Assembly: GCF_005771405.1 (NCBI RefSeq)
Contig: NZ_VAUA01000008.1
Location: 186,001 to 250,000 of the forward strand
Source of the DNA: Parasedimentitalea maritima
Lineage (GTDB): Bacteria > Pseudomonadota > Alphaproteobacteria > Rhodobacterales > Rhodobacteraceae
DNA: 64,000 nucleotides
Reading direction: 5' to 3'
Part shown: positions 1 through 7,711 of the stretch, in pieces
Layout of the letters: the number at the start of each line of letters is the position of its first letter
How positions within the stretch are numbered: position 1 is the first letter of the stretch
Program-made: the position numbers and the translations under genes
The notes under the pieces: model-generated
The model's database searches: none
The model's input: only the letters and a program-made list of their open reading frames with translations
What the model was told of the DNA's origin: nothing

Positions 1-305
1 ACAAAGAAGATTACTTACTCCACAACCAGGTTAAATGGTGAAGCCAAGTTGCCGTATAAATTCACTTTTTGTAATTTCAGAGATGTCCTCTGGTGACATT
101 GGTTTCCAACTAATAAAACGGACGCCGTGGGCCGTTCCACTGTTTCGTAGAAGTGAAGCGGGCATCTCAGATTAGAAATGCCTTTTGCGCGAACTCGACT
201 GCAGCTGAACAAACGTAAACAACAACGCAAACCTCATGAAGTTGATGAAACCGAGATTGAGCAAATTTGATCATGGCAGCTATCCTAGATATGAGATCAT
301 TGTAT

Positions 306-323
306 GCACTATGTGTATAATGC
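306..323. promoter_or_regulatory. Candidate operator 1 overlapping a TATAAT -10 box
   Basis: The 18 bases form an imperfect palindrome of the form GCA-n-TAT-nnnn-ATA-n-TGC. A consensus -10 hexamer TATAAT lies inside it at 316-321, so a bound protein would block that promoter. A second near-copy lies 45 bp downstream. The next gene is a ribbon-helix-helix protein, a family that commonly represses its own promoter from paired palindromes. No good -35 box was seen at the right distance. Confidence 0.45.
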
Positions 324-350
324 GCTGCTCTTGAAGTCAAGGTACTAAAC

Positions 351-368
351 GCATTATGTGTATGATGA
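351..368. promoter_or_regulatory. Candidate operator 2
   Basis: This matches operator 1 in 14 of 18 positions, keeping GCA-n-TATGTGTAT-n-ATG, but its right arm is less palindromic. It starts 45 bp after operator 1 (just over four helical turns) and ends 23 bp before the ribbon-helix-helix start codon. An exact CTTGATA heptamer follows at 372-378. Confidence 0.4.
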
Positions 369-371
369 TTA

Positions 372-378
372 CTTGATA
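372..378 (+). other. Possible rolling-circle nick site (CTTGATA)
   Basis: CTTGATA is the core nick sequence of the phiX174 and pC194/pUB110 rolling-circle origins, cleaved between G and A. Here it lies just after two palindromes and a CTTGA/TCAAG inverted repeat (330-341), about 550 bp upstream of an HUH Rep gene. A heptamer is expected by chance about every 8 kb on two strands, and another copy occurs inside the integrase gene near 4748, so this is only a candidate. Confidence 0.2.
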
Positions 379-391
379 CTGGAGAAAACTC

Positions 392-580
392 TTGAAGAAG
401 CTGAGTGATAAACCGCCTACCAGATTGCAACTGCTAATTACTGAAGAAGAGCTGGCAGATGTAACTTCTTACCTTCATGAACGGAAAATATACGGCAAGT
501 CGAAAGCAATTCGCCATCTCATCAGGATTGGGCTCGACTGCGAGCACAAAGCTGGAAATTGGACGGGGAAAAGAGATTGA
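392..580 (+). CDS. Ribbon-helix-helix (CopG/Arc-like) DNA-binding protein
   Basis: The 62-residue protein has a beta-strand-like segment (TRLQLLITEEEL, residues 10-21) followed by two predicted helices, with the KSKAIRHLIRIGL pattern typical of the second helix of ribbon-helix-helix repressors. These proteins dimerise and insert a two-stranded sheet into the major groove of palindromic operators. The start is a TTG, supported by GGAG seven bases upstream. Two palindromes at 306-323 and 351-368 lie directly in front and suggest autoregulation. Downstream is the Rep gene, so it may act like the copy-control proteins of rolling-circle plasmids, although an antitoxin-like role is possible. No toxin partner is visible. 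Confidence 0.6.
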   Translation: MKKLSDKPPTRLQLLITEEELADVTSYLHERKIYGKSKAIRHLIRIGLDCEHKAGNWTGKRD

Positions 581-610
581 GAGTGTAAAAAGGTCAGCTG
601 TGGAAAATTC

Positions 611-673
611 GTACACACTGAAGGAAACGGTGTACTTAAGGAGGGAGTAATGGGGGGACGACGTCAGAAATAG
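611..673 (+). promoter_or_regulatory. Leader with hairpin, strong Shine-Dalgarno and a 7-codon ORF
   Basis: A GTACAC/GTGTAC inverted repeat (611-616 and 630-635) is followed by AAGGAGG at 638-644, one of the best Shine-Dalgarno sequences in the window, with an ATG at 650. The ORF it serves is only seven codons long (MGGRRQK, stop at 671-673). No longer frame uses this start. The Rep gene follows 250 bp later. Short leader ORFs and attenuating hairpins in front of rep genes are known in rolling-circle plasmids; that role here is inferred. Confidence 0.35.
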
Positions 674-925
674 TTTTCAGCTCAACTTCCCTTGTGGCCT
701 ATATTTCCGAATTTTGTAGACGCCAATTTCAAACCCCGAAGATTTTAAATCTTTGCGAAATCTTGCTCGCAATATGAAGTGAGAGCGAGGCGAAAGATTA
801 GTATTCAAAAAGTTCCAAAGAACCTCGCAGTCAATAATCTGATCGAGGTATCCGCTCCAAATTGATTGAGCCTTGTTTTGGGCTTCATGGACCAGGCCTC
901 GATAAAACAATCGAGGAAGTTGGTC

Positions 926-2332
926 ATGAGCCAAATTTACGTGGGTGATTCCTGCGAACAGGGAAGGACTGTCCGTAAGTCATCACCCAGTTCAGATAAA
1001 GAAGCGATCTCGATCAGTGGTCCTGAGATCATTGAAGGCGGAGTAAATCTCGGAAAAGTCGGTCTTGAGGCTGAGTACAAAGGTGGGTTTAAATTCTGCG
1101 CAGGTTCACTAAAGCATCGTGAGAAAACTCAAATCGTCATGGACATGGGTGAACGTGTAGGCATTTCACTAAAGAGAAGCGTCACCAAGAAATCGGCTCA
1201 GTTCTTGCTGGGTCTTCCTGAAGGGGAGTACTTGGGAATTGTGTATGATGCTCCAGCGCATAACAAACATCTTCCATCGACTGCTATAGTCGATTGTAAT
1301 CAAACAGCTGCGAATATTCTCTACTATTTAGAATATGGGATGGAGCATTCATCACAGCTAGCAACATTCACTTTTCCGCCCTTGACCTCCCGTGTCTCTG
1401 TAGAAAACCTTAGAGAATGTATCAAATTAGCTTTTGAACGCTACAACACAGTCAAGAAAAGACTGTCTGAATCAGGCCTGGGCGAATTTTTGTACTGCCA
1501 GTTAGAGATGACGTACAATGAAGATGATGGGTCATTCTATCCTCATTTTCACGTTTTCCTTGAAGTTGGAAAATACGATGCAAACCGCCTGCAGGTACTA
1601 GCGACCCTGGCGTCTAGTATGCCTTGGGTTGGAGGCAATGCGGGTATCCTGTTAAAGCAGGTTAAACCTGCTGATGCGATGCGTTTTGTCAAATATGGCA
1701 CTAAGCCAGGTGAAGCAGCTGTATCCATTGCCCAGGCTGGGCATGAAGAGGTGTTCAAGGCTTACTACGAAGCAACCAAAGGTGTTCGCCTAACGCGGAC
1801 TGAAAAGTCACTGAAAGCTTGTTTGGCTCAGCTAAAAACGGAGAACCGTCGAGCAAAAATAATGCCATGCAAAGAAACTGGGGAAGAGCATGTTGTGCTG
1901 GTTGAAAAGCGCCGCAGGGATCCTGAGGGCGAGCCTGAAAATGTTGAGGGCCTGGATCCGTTGCCGGAGGTTGGAAAACATGAACCAGTATCGTCAGGCA
2001 CAACAAATATCTTTTGCGGAAGCAGTTCAGCCTCTCCTTCGCCCTCTGGCAGGCTAATGGCGTTTGGGTTGGTGCAAAATTTTGATGAGGAGAACCTCCA
2101 TGAGGTGTTCGCCGTTGAGGGCAAGCGTAGCTTTTATCAAGCGAACAAAGCTGCGTGGGCGGCTTGGGAGAAGAATACAGGTGAACCGTTTGACCTTAAG
2201 AAGTTTTTAATCCCATTGGCACCTGACATACTTGCCGCGATCCGACGTCCAGAGTTTAAGAGTTACACGGTAATAGCAAGTTCTAATATTTTGAGAATTC
2301 TGAATATATTATATTTCGAATCTGAAGGCTAA
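926..2332 (+). CDS. HUH-type rolling-circle replication initiator (Rep_1-like)
   Basis: The protein of about 468 residues has the motif order of Rep_1 initiators: an N-terminal TFTFPPLTSRVSVENL strand region, QLEMTYNEDDGSFYPHFHVFLEV containing the metal-binding HUH pair (H207, H209), and AMRFVKYGTKPGE, where Y257 fits the nicking tyrosine. Such enzymes nick one strand of an origin and stay attached through a phosphotyrosine. The start chosen is ATG 926, preceded by GAGGAAG; an upstream TTG at 866 lacks a ribosome site. The last 130 residues are not recognisable, and the C-terminus is AT-rich and may be recombinant. In an integrated element the enzyme could serve replication after excision, or single-strand transfer. 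Confidence 0.75.
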   Translation: MSQIYVGDSCEQGRTVRKSSPSSDKEAISISGPEIIEGGVNLGKVGLEAEYKGGFKFCAGSLKHREKTQIVMDMGERVGISLKRSVTKKSAQFLLGLPEGEYLGIVYDAPAHNKHLPSTAIVDCNQTAANILYYLEYGMEHSSQLATFTFPPLTSRVSVENLRECIKLAFERYNTVKKRLSESGLGEFLYCQLEMTYNEDDGSFYPHFHVFLEVGKYDANRLQVLATLASSMPWVGGNAGILLKQVKPADAMRFVKYGTKPGEAAVSIAQAGHEEVFKAYYEATKGVRLTRTEKSLKACLAQLKTENRRAKIMPCKETGEEHVVLVEKRRRDPEGEPENVEGLDPLPEVGKHEPVSSGTTNIFCGSSSASPSPSGRLMAFGLVQNFDEENLHEVFAVEGKRSFYQANKAAWAAWEKNTGEPFDLKKFLIPLAPDILAAIRRPEFKSYTVIASSNILRILNILYFESEG

Positions 2333-2990
2333 CCATTTATCGAGTAAGGTGAAGCCAATATTTGTAAAAAGAAACCGATATTACCCAAAATCGTTCAAGT
2401 GTTCTAAAAAATGTGTTTTCCAGATCCTTGTTGCCTGTTGTCATTTTAAATGGCGGCAAGGTTTCTGTCAGTAAGTAATCACATTTATCCATTAGGTGTC
2501 CGCTGACAACATTTGTTCATTTGCTGCAGACTCGGAGTTCTGAACGAGTCTACTAGCCATGCTTAGCGTCCGGTTTCCGTCAATTATAGCTGAACATCAG
2601 GAAGATTGTTTGGTGATTCGCGTGAAAATCAGTTCGAACCAGTATGAAATCTGCACCTATTACGTGAAAGGGTGCACCATTCTACATTTTTCGAAATTTT
2701 TTTTGGGGGCTCATATCGCATTTAAACGCAAACTGAGTATACCCTCACTGCCAAACACCTTTATGTACCCGTTTTTTGAATTCGTTGCTCTCAGGCACGT
2801 TCTAGGCCGTTTTGAGGGGGTAATGGCTATCGCTTCTCCTGGCTCGTCAACTCCTAGGAGATCCGTGTTTGACCTCTGATTCAGCGGGTTGTTTGGTTCT
2901 CATTATTACGTAGAAACTGATGGTGAGCAGAGGCTGAAGTTACTCGGGTGAGTATCTAAGGTTTGGAAAATAAACGTAAAAGGCACTCAC
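2333..2990. other. Intergenic gap, no convincing gene
   Basis: About 660 bp separate the Rep and PrtN-like genes. One open frame (2559-2879, 106 codons) has no ribosome-binding site, reads through a T8 run followed by G5, and gives a protein without recognisable family features, so it is not called. The last 100 bp before 2991 are AT-rich and probably hold the promoter of the PrtN-like gene. Confidence 0.5.
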
Positions 2991-3251
2991 ATGCAGACTA
3001 TATTTATTCTGATGGGAAGGTATGACGCGCGGGTCATGGTTCCTCTTGAATCCGTTCGTCAGGACTTCTTTCCTGAACTCAGTTTGAACCTACTGAAAGC
3101 TAAAACGGATAGTGGTGAAATACCTCTAATAGTTACACGACTTGGATCTTCTCAAAAGTCAGGGCGAATGGTGCATGTTAATGACTTGGCCGATTTTCTT
3201 GATGGCCAAGTGAAAAAGGCCCGGACTGAAGCCCGTAGAAGGGCCGCTTAA
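2991..3251 (+). CDS. PrtN-like (pyocin activator) transcription factor
   Basis: The 86-residue protein matches the PrtN family along its whole length: an N-terminal TIFILMGRYDARVMVPLESV, then FFPEL, a central GEIPLIVTRL, SQKSGRMVHVNDLADFLD, and a basic C-terminus. PrtN of Pseudomonas aeruginosa activates pyocin genes by binding P-boxes; in other Proteobacteria relatives occur in prophages and islands, often near integrases. Here it lies between the Rep gene and the integrase, so it probably switches on excision or late genes of this element. AAAGG lies about eight bases before the ATG. DNA targets cannot be identified from this window. Confidence 0.75.
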   Translation: MQTIFILMGRYDARVMVPLESVRQDFFPELSLNLLKAKTDSGEIPLIVTRLGSSQKSGRMVHVNDLADFLDGQVKKARTEARRRAA

Positions 3252-3416
3252 TGAACTAAGCCAGGAAAACAGAAAAGTTCATCTAGCCACATTGGGTGCG
3301 GAAAACGGGAAACGTTAATCGGTTGCACCGAATCGAGGCCGAACCAGATTGATATTTTTTCAGGCTGAAAACCAATAACCAAGACTCCAAATAAAAGAGC
3401 AGAAAGAGGAAATAAA

Positions 3417-3731
3417 ATGAAAGTTGATTATATGGGGCGACCTTGCCGCGGTGATTTATGGGCGGCATTTGACAAGTTGATGGATATAGCCCGACAGAGC
3501 TCCAGTTCGTCGTTTGTTGCCAGAGATTTGTTGGTATTTTCACATAGAAGAGACAGTTTTGACCTTGGCGAAACCCACAAATTCGATACTTACAATCGTA
3601 AAGCAGCCATTGTTGTCATAGCGCATGCAATTAACGGTGGTGACGATAGGGAGTTAGGTCGTTTTTTGAAAGACAGAAAGCTGACACGTCTGAAGTGGCT
3701 CAAGGACCGCGTTTGGGTTGTAGACATGTAA
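3417..3731 (+). CDS. Unknown small protein of the dusA element
   Basis: The 104-residue protein is not recognised. It has a good ribosome site (AGAGGAAA before ATG 3417), a serine-rich stretch SSSSS near residues 29-33, and a basic C-terminal half (GRFLKDRKLTRLKWLKDR) that could bind nucleic acid. It follows the PrtN-like gene by 165 bp on the same strand and ends just before a strong hairpin at 3767-3793. An excisionase or accessory factor role would suit its position beside the integrase but is only a guess. Confidence 0.5.
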   Translation: MKVDYMGRPCRGDLWAAFDKLMDIARQSSSSSFVARDLLVFSHRRDSFDLGETHKFDTYNRKAAIVVIAHAINGGDDRELGRFLKDRKLTRLKWLKDRVWVVDM

Positions 3732-3766
3732 AGTACCACGAAAAATCAGTGAAAATATCTTTGTGA

Positions 3767-3793
3767 AACCTGCCGATTGTTTTTCGGCAGGTT
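3767..3793 (+). terminator. Hairpin downstream of the element's small ORF
   Basis: AACCTGCCGA and TCGGCAGGTT form a perfect 10-bp stem around a 7-base T-rich loop. There is no T-tract after it on the + strand. It lies between two convergent genes, so it may stop transcription from both sides or block readthrough into the integrase. Confidence 0.5.
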
Positions 3794-3946
3794 CCCGCCA
3801 TCAATTCCATCGAAGAGGGCTTTGAGGAAGGGCTGTTGTTCAATTCACGGATTTCAAACTGAGCTTTTTCCACTTCCCAAAGCGCTGCAGACAAACTGTA
3901 ACGCTTTGGGACGAATGTCGACAACGCTTATTTGTAGTGGTTTCGA

Positions 3947-5026
3947 CTAAGTGATTACTTCCATCCAAGCCCAATTTTCATAACGGTTTCCAACCTTTTT
4001 AAGATGTGAGTATCGTTGCAAGCTGGACCAGATTTTATGTCCAGTTACAGACATTGCTTGCGGCAAAGTGCGGCCAGTTTCGACCAACCATGATGCAGCT
4101 TCGTGGCGCAAATCGTGGAAGCGGAGATTCCGAATACCCAAGAACCTGCATGTTCCCGTAAATTGCCGACCAACGACATCTTTGTGAAATGGAAAGATCT
4201 GGTCGGTTAAACGCGGCATGCTCTCAATAATTCGAATGGCTTCTGGGGGCAGCTCGCAAACGACATCGTTTCCCTCTTTTTCACCAGGATCCTTCATGTT
4301 CCTAACCAGAATGGTTGCATGTTCTTGGGAGTAGTCATCCCACAGAATTCGAGTGATTTCGTCTTGTCGCCTTGCAGAAAAGATGGCGAACGGAACAATT
4401 TTGCTCATCGGGATAGCCCGAGTGTCTCGTGATTCACGCCTAACAAAGAAATCCATTAACGCATCCAGTTCTTCAGGAATGGGACGCCTTGTACGTTTTT
4501 TCGATTTCCCAGTAATGCCCAGAGTGCTGGTCGTTTCACGAGCTTCTTCGACGACCCGTCTGTCAAAAGGAATGGCGAATGCCGGCCTGGCTAGATTGAG
4601 GCATCCGGACAAATGACTCATGTAGTTGGCAGTGGTGGATGGCGAACGCCCAGCGGGTCCGTGTTCTCCTTCGGCAACTTGATTGGCAAATTCAACAAGA
4701 TCTGCTGGCCGAAGTGATGCTACTTCAAAGTCCGCGACGTCAAAGAGCTTGATAGTCTTCAGAACTTGCGACTTGGTCTTCCCCATCTGTTTTCGCTGAG
4801 TGTCGATAACTTTGTCGATCAGTTCACTTACAGTGGTTTGGATTTGGCGATTGGTTAGTTTTCCAGCGTCAAAGTCTTTTTCGACTTTCTTGATCCATGC
4901 GTTGGCAGCGGTTTTTCTTGAAAAAGTAGCTGACTTGGAGAAGACGACTTCACCTTCCTTCTTCTTGATAACCTGTGCCCGATGTTTGGTTCCGGATTTG
5001 CTCTTGCGCTCTACGATTGTGCCCAT
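3947..5026 (-). CDS. int: Tyrosine recombinase/integrase, dusA-associated type
   Basis: The 359-residue protein (from ATG at 5026) has the catalytic set of phage integrases: R220 in SARRQDEITR, K245, H304 and R307 in HDLRHEA, H330 in TGHKIW and nucleophile Y339 in LQRYSH. The N-terminal part suits an Arg/Lys-rich arm-binding domain, followed by a SAM-like core-binding region. The frame stays open for 31 more codons up to 5119, but that stretch consists of GTATGCCAA repeats and lacks a better start, so the shorter form is preferred. It is divergent from dusA with about 160 bp between the start codons, the arrangement seen for integrases that target the 5' end of dusA. Confidence 0.9.
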   Translation of the reverse strand: MGTIVERKSKSGTKHRAQVIKKKEGEVVFSKSATFSRKTAANAWIKKVEKDFDAGKLTNRQIQTTVSELIDKVIDTQRKQMGKTKSQVLKTIKLFDVADFEVASLRPADLVEFANQVAEGEHGPAGRSPSTTANYMSHLSGCLNLARPAFAIPFDRRVVEEARETTSTLGITGKSKKRTRRPIPEELDALMDFFVRRESRDTRAIPMSKIVPFAIFSARRQDEITRILWDDYSQEHATILVRNMKDPGEKEGNDVVCELPPEAIRIIESMPRLTDQIFPFHKDVVGRQFTGTCRFLGIRNLRFHDLRHEAASWLVETGRTLPQAMSVTGHKIWSSLQRYSHLKKVGNRYENWAWMEVIT

Positions 5027-5045
5027 TATTTCCCGTGCTTTGTTA

Positions 5046-5113
5046 TTGGCATACTGCGGATATAGGGTTCCGGTATGCCAAGCTCCAAGTGGGTATGCCA
5101 AAAAGTATGCCAA
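5046..5113. repeat. Cluster of GTATGCCAA repeats, likely integrase arm sites
   Basis: Four exact copies of a 9-base word lie within 68 bp: inverted TTGGCATAC at 5046-5054, and direct copies at 5073-5081, 5093-5101 and 5105-5113. They lie just upstream of the integrase start and about 75 bp before dusA. Tyrosine integrases bind short repeated arm-type sites flanking the crossover core, and binding here would also control int transcription. The arm-site role is inferred from position and repetition. Confidence 0.6.
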
Positions 5114-5188
5114 AAACACAAAACGTCGTAAAACCTAGCAAAATAAGCTCCAAACAAACCATTGTTTCGGTCAGCGGAGAGTGCCTAA

Positions 5189-6178
5189 ATGACAGATAAG
5201 CCCTTAATAACAAAGGCCGCACGCCTATCCGTAGCTCCCATGATGGACTGGACGGACCGGCATTGTCGTTTTATGCACCGACTGCTGAGCCATGAGACTT
5301 TGTTATACACTGAAATGGTGACAGCACCGGCTCTGGTCCGGGGAGGGGCGTTGCATCTCCTTGCCCACAGTCCTCAGGAACATCCAGTGGCGTTGCAACT
5401 TGGCGGGTCGGATCCGGATGAATTGGCCAAGGCTACGAAATTGGGGGCTGATACGGGCTATGGTGAGATAAACCTAAACTGCGGTTGCCCTTCAGACAGG
5501 GTGCAATCAGGGGCCTTTGGTGCGGTGTTGATGCAGAGCCCTAAATTGGTTGCGGATTGTGTCGCGGCGATGCGTGACGCTGCAGATGTCGAAGTGACGG
5601 TGAAGTGCCGCATTGGTGTGGATGAGCAAGAACCACGAGAGATATTGCCTGATTTTCTGGACAAAATTCAGGCAGCTGGCTGCCGCCGGGTGACAATCCA
5701 TGCCCGCAAGGCCTGGCTGCAGGGGTTAAGCCCCAAGGAAAACCGGGATGTTCCGCCTCTGGACTATGAGTTGGTTCATCAGATGAAGGCAGCATTCCCG
5801 GATCTGCATATTTCGATAAACGGCGGGATTTCGTCTTTGGACGAGGCCAAGGCACAATTGGACAGTGGCCTTGACGGGGTCATGATCGGTCGCTCCGCTT
5901 ATCATCAACCGGGCGATGTTCTGAGCACCGCAGATCCTGAAATTTTCGGGCAAGGCGAAGCCAGCGATCCTTTCGACGTTGCGCGTCAAATGTTGCCCTA
6001 TATTGAGGCACACTTGAATGGAGGCGGACGTTTGCATCAGGTGACCCGACATATGCTGGGGCTGTTTGCTGGCCGTCCAGGTGCGCGTCAGTGGCGTCGA
6101 ACCCTGTCTGAAGGTGCCCATCGAGATAGCGCAGGCCCCGAACTTGTCGAACATGCCCTTACCTCGGTTCTGGCGTGA
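5189..6178 (+). CDS. dusA: tRNA-dihydrouridine(20/20a) synthase DusA
   Basis: The 329-residue flavoprotein reduces uridines in the D-loop of tRNA. It shows SVAPMMDWTDRHCRFMHRLL at the N-terminus (FMN barrel start), the catalytic cysteine in NLNCGCPSDRVQSGAFGAVL, VKCRIGVD, and HARKAWLQGLSPKENR, the DusA signature, with normal length (E. coli DusA is about 330). The gene is intact, as expected if the integrated element rebuilt or kept the 5' end. The crossover site of such elements lies in the first part of the gene, around the APMMDWTDRH codons (about 5236-5265). Confidence 0.97.
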   Translation: MTDKPLITKAARLSVAPMMDWTDRHCRFMHRLLSHETLLYTEMVTAPALVRGGALHLLAHSPQEHPVALQLGGSDPDELAKATKLGADTGYGEINLNCGCPSDRVQSGAFGAVLMQSPKLVADCVAAMRDAADVEVTVKCRIGVDEQEPREILPDFLDKIQAAGCRRVTIHARKAWLQGLSPKENRDVPPLDYELVHQMKAAFPDLHISINGGISSLDEAKAQLDSGLDGVMIGRSAYHQPGDVLSTADPEIFGQGEASDPFDVARQMLPYIEAHLNGGGRLHQVTRHMLGLFAGRPGARQWRRTLSEGAHRDSAGPELVEHALTSVLA

Positions 6179-6263
6179 GTTTCCATAAAACACTTTTTGC
6201 AACTGGACTCTTGTCACAAGGCGCAGTTTTGTCTGCCAGACTAAGTGTCATAGGAGAGACCTG

Positions 6264-7088
6264 ATGCCCGACGCAGCGCTCATTGCCCAAATGTTGGTAC
6301 TATTGGCGGTGATCGGCGCAGTGGCCGGAGTATTAGCTGGCTTGCTGGGGGTTGGTGGCGGTATTGTCCTGGTGCCGGCCTTTTTCTACGCTTTCCAAAC
6401 GCTGGGCTATGGTGGCGATCAACTGATGCAACTGTGTCTGGCAACGTCCTTGGCAACCATCATCGTCACCTCGCTGAGATCCGTGCTAAGCCATCATAAA
6501 AAAGGTGCGGTGGATTGGCAAATCCTTCGTGGCTGGGGCCCAGGTATTGTTGTTGGTGCAATTGCAGGGGTGCTTGCCGCGTCCGTTTTGCGATCAACAA
6601 CCTTGCAGGGCTTGTTTGGGATACTGGCGCTAATCATCGGGCTGTATCTTGGGCTTGGCCGCAGTGACTGGCGGTTGGGGGACGCGATGCCGAAGGGGGC
6701 TCGTCGTTTCATCCTGTCTCCGATGGTTGGCTTCTTGTCGGTGCTAATGGGGATCGGCGGCGGCAGCTTTGGCGTGCCGTTGATGAGCCTGTACAACACA
6801 CCCATTCACCGGGCCGTCGCAACGGCAGCAGGGTTTGGCGTGATCATTGCCGTGCCATCGGTGATTGGTTTTCTATTACTGCCGATTGATCCTGCGACAC
6901 GCCCGCCTCTGACAATTGGGGCGGTTAATCTGGTGGCCTTTGGTGTGGTTATCGCGATGACACTGGTGACCGCACCCTGGGGGGTGAAACTGGCCCATGC
7001 GATGGACCCGAAACCACTGAAACGGGTTTTTGCGGTGTTTTTAGTCGCAGTGGCTCTCAATATGCTGCGCAAAGCCTTAGGCTACTAG
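6264..7088 (+). CDS. TauE/SafE family membrane permease
   Basis: The 274-residue protein is almost entirely hydrophobic, with about eight membrane segments in two repeated halves. Each half carries a glycine-rich loop typical of the family (GLLGVGGGIVLVP near residue 27 and MGIGGGSFGVP near residue 163). Relatives export sulfite, sulfoacetate or other organic anions; the substrate here cannot be told. GGAGAG precedes the ATG. It follows dusA by 85 bp on the same strand and may share its transcript. Confidence 0.85.
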   Translation: MPDAALIAQMLVLLAVIGAVAGVLAGLLGVGGGIVLVPAFFYAFQTLGYGGDQLMQLCLATSLATIIVTSLRSVLSHHKKGAVDWQILRGWGPGIVVGAIAGVLAASVLRSTTLQGLFGILALIIGLYLGLGRSDWRLGDAMPKGARRFILSPMVGFLSVLMGIGGGSFGVPLMSLYNTPIHRAVATAAGFGVIIAVPSVIGFLLLPIDPATRPPLTIGAVNLVAFGVVIAMTLVTAPWGVKLAHAMDPKPLKRVFAVFLVAVALNMLRKALGY

Positions 7089-7249
7089 ACAGCGCTAAGT
7101 CTCTTGTTTCACCATAAGATATTACTGTCTTGGCATCTCCTCGGGTTGCCTATGTGCGTTGCATATAAACCTGTTTTAATGAGGTTTTTGGCGATCTCAG
7201 TGAAAAACCTGATCATGGTCCTCAGCTGAAGTTAGAATTTTCAGACTAG

Positions 7250-7471
7250 GTCAGCGGCAACGAATACGAACGCACAACAGTTCCAGAGATCGAGGGGCTG
7301 TCCGCGTTGTAGGCACATTTTAAACTGGTCAAAGATCACGCGCCATTGGCAGAAAAGGTGGCAAGATTGGGCGACAAGGCCTGGCAGCGGATGGCTCAGA
7401 GCGTTGCGTCACATTTCCTGGATGCCGAGACCCAGTTTTTAAGGCAGATGCATGTTCGATTGGTTGGGTAA
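7250..7471 (+). pseudogene. Decayed gene fragment with in-frame stop
   Basis: One frame reads as protein-like sequence from 7250, is cut by TAG at 7310-7312, then continues for 52 sense codons (AHFKLVKDHAPLAEKVARLG and onward, ending DAETQFLRQMHVRLVG) to TAA at 7469-7471. There is no start codon or ribosome site. Composition and codon use look like coding DNA of this genome, so this is probably the C-terminal remnant of a lost gene. The family is not recognised. Confidence 0.35.
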
Positions 7472-7476
7472 CTAGT

Positions 7477-7707
7477 TCAGGTCTTTAGTCGGGCTGCGCG
7501 CCCGCCACGGCGTGTTTTGGGGGTGGCGCTACGATTTGGCAACTCTGCCAGAATGGTGCTGCGCTCGCTTGGGGGCATCTGCGACCAGCGCGTAATTTCG
7601 TCAATTGAGCGTGCACAGCCGGTGCACAAGCGTGTGACGGGGTTCACAACGCAGATTTGCGTACAGGGAGACTCGACCTCGTCGCGCTTCCAGACCTCAT
7701 CACTCAT
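7477..7707 (-). CDS. DUF1289 family protein
   Basis: The 76-residue protein has the DUF1289 cysteine pattern: CTQICVV near residue 15 and LCTGCARSIDEITRW near residue 28, followed by a basic tail. Four cysteines suggest a small metal or iron-sulfur site; the function of the family is unknown. The gene is the last of a probable ccmI-ruvX-DUF1289 transcript, starting 4 bp after ruvX ends. Confidence 0.85.
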   Translation of the reverse strand: MSDEVWKRDEVESPCTQICVVNPVTRLCTGCARSIDEITRWSQMPPSERSTILAELPNRSATPKTRRGGRAARLKT

Positions 7708-7711
7708 GGCA

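Larger units (their letters stand above)
1..5188. mobile_element. Right part of an integrative element inserted upstream of dusA
   Basis: This stretch carries a ribbon-helix-helix protein, an HUH replication protein, a PrtN-like activator, an unknown small protein and a tyrosine integrase, ending at an intact dusA. Elements whose integrases target the 5' end of dusA are a known class in Proteobacteria, and the integrase normally lies next to the intact gene, as here. The DNA is visibly more AT-rich than the genes to the right and has long non-coding gaps. No second copy of the dusA 5' sequence was found by eye between 1 and 3900, so the far end probably lies left of the window. The content resembles a small satellite or integrated rolling-circle plasmid rather than a full prophage; no capsid, tail or conjugation genes are visible in this part. 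The exact right boundary is inferred. Confidence 0.65.

Noticed and set aside
2559-2879. 106-codon frame in the gap between Rep and PrtN genes
   Set aside because: No ribosome-binding site, homopolymer runs inside, and no protein-like pattern.
1-3900. Left attachment site of the element
   Set aside because: I looked for copies of the dusA 5' sequence (such as ATGATGGACTGG) and found none.
4744-4754. Second CTTGATA motif
   Set aside because: It lies inside the integrase coding region with no surrounding palindromes, so it is read as chance; it also lowers confidence in the one at 372.
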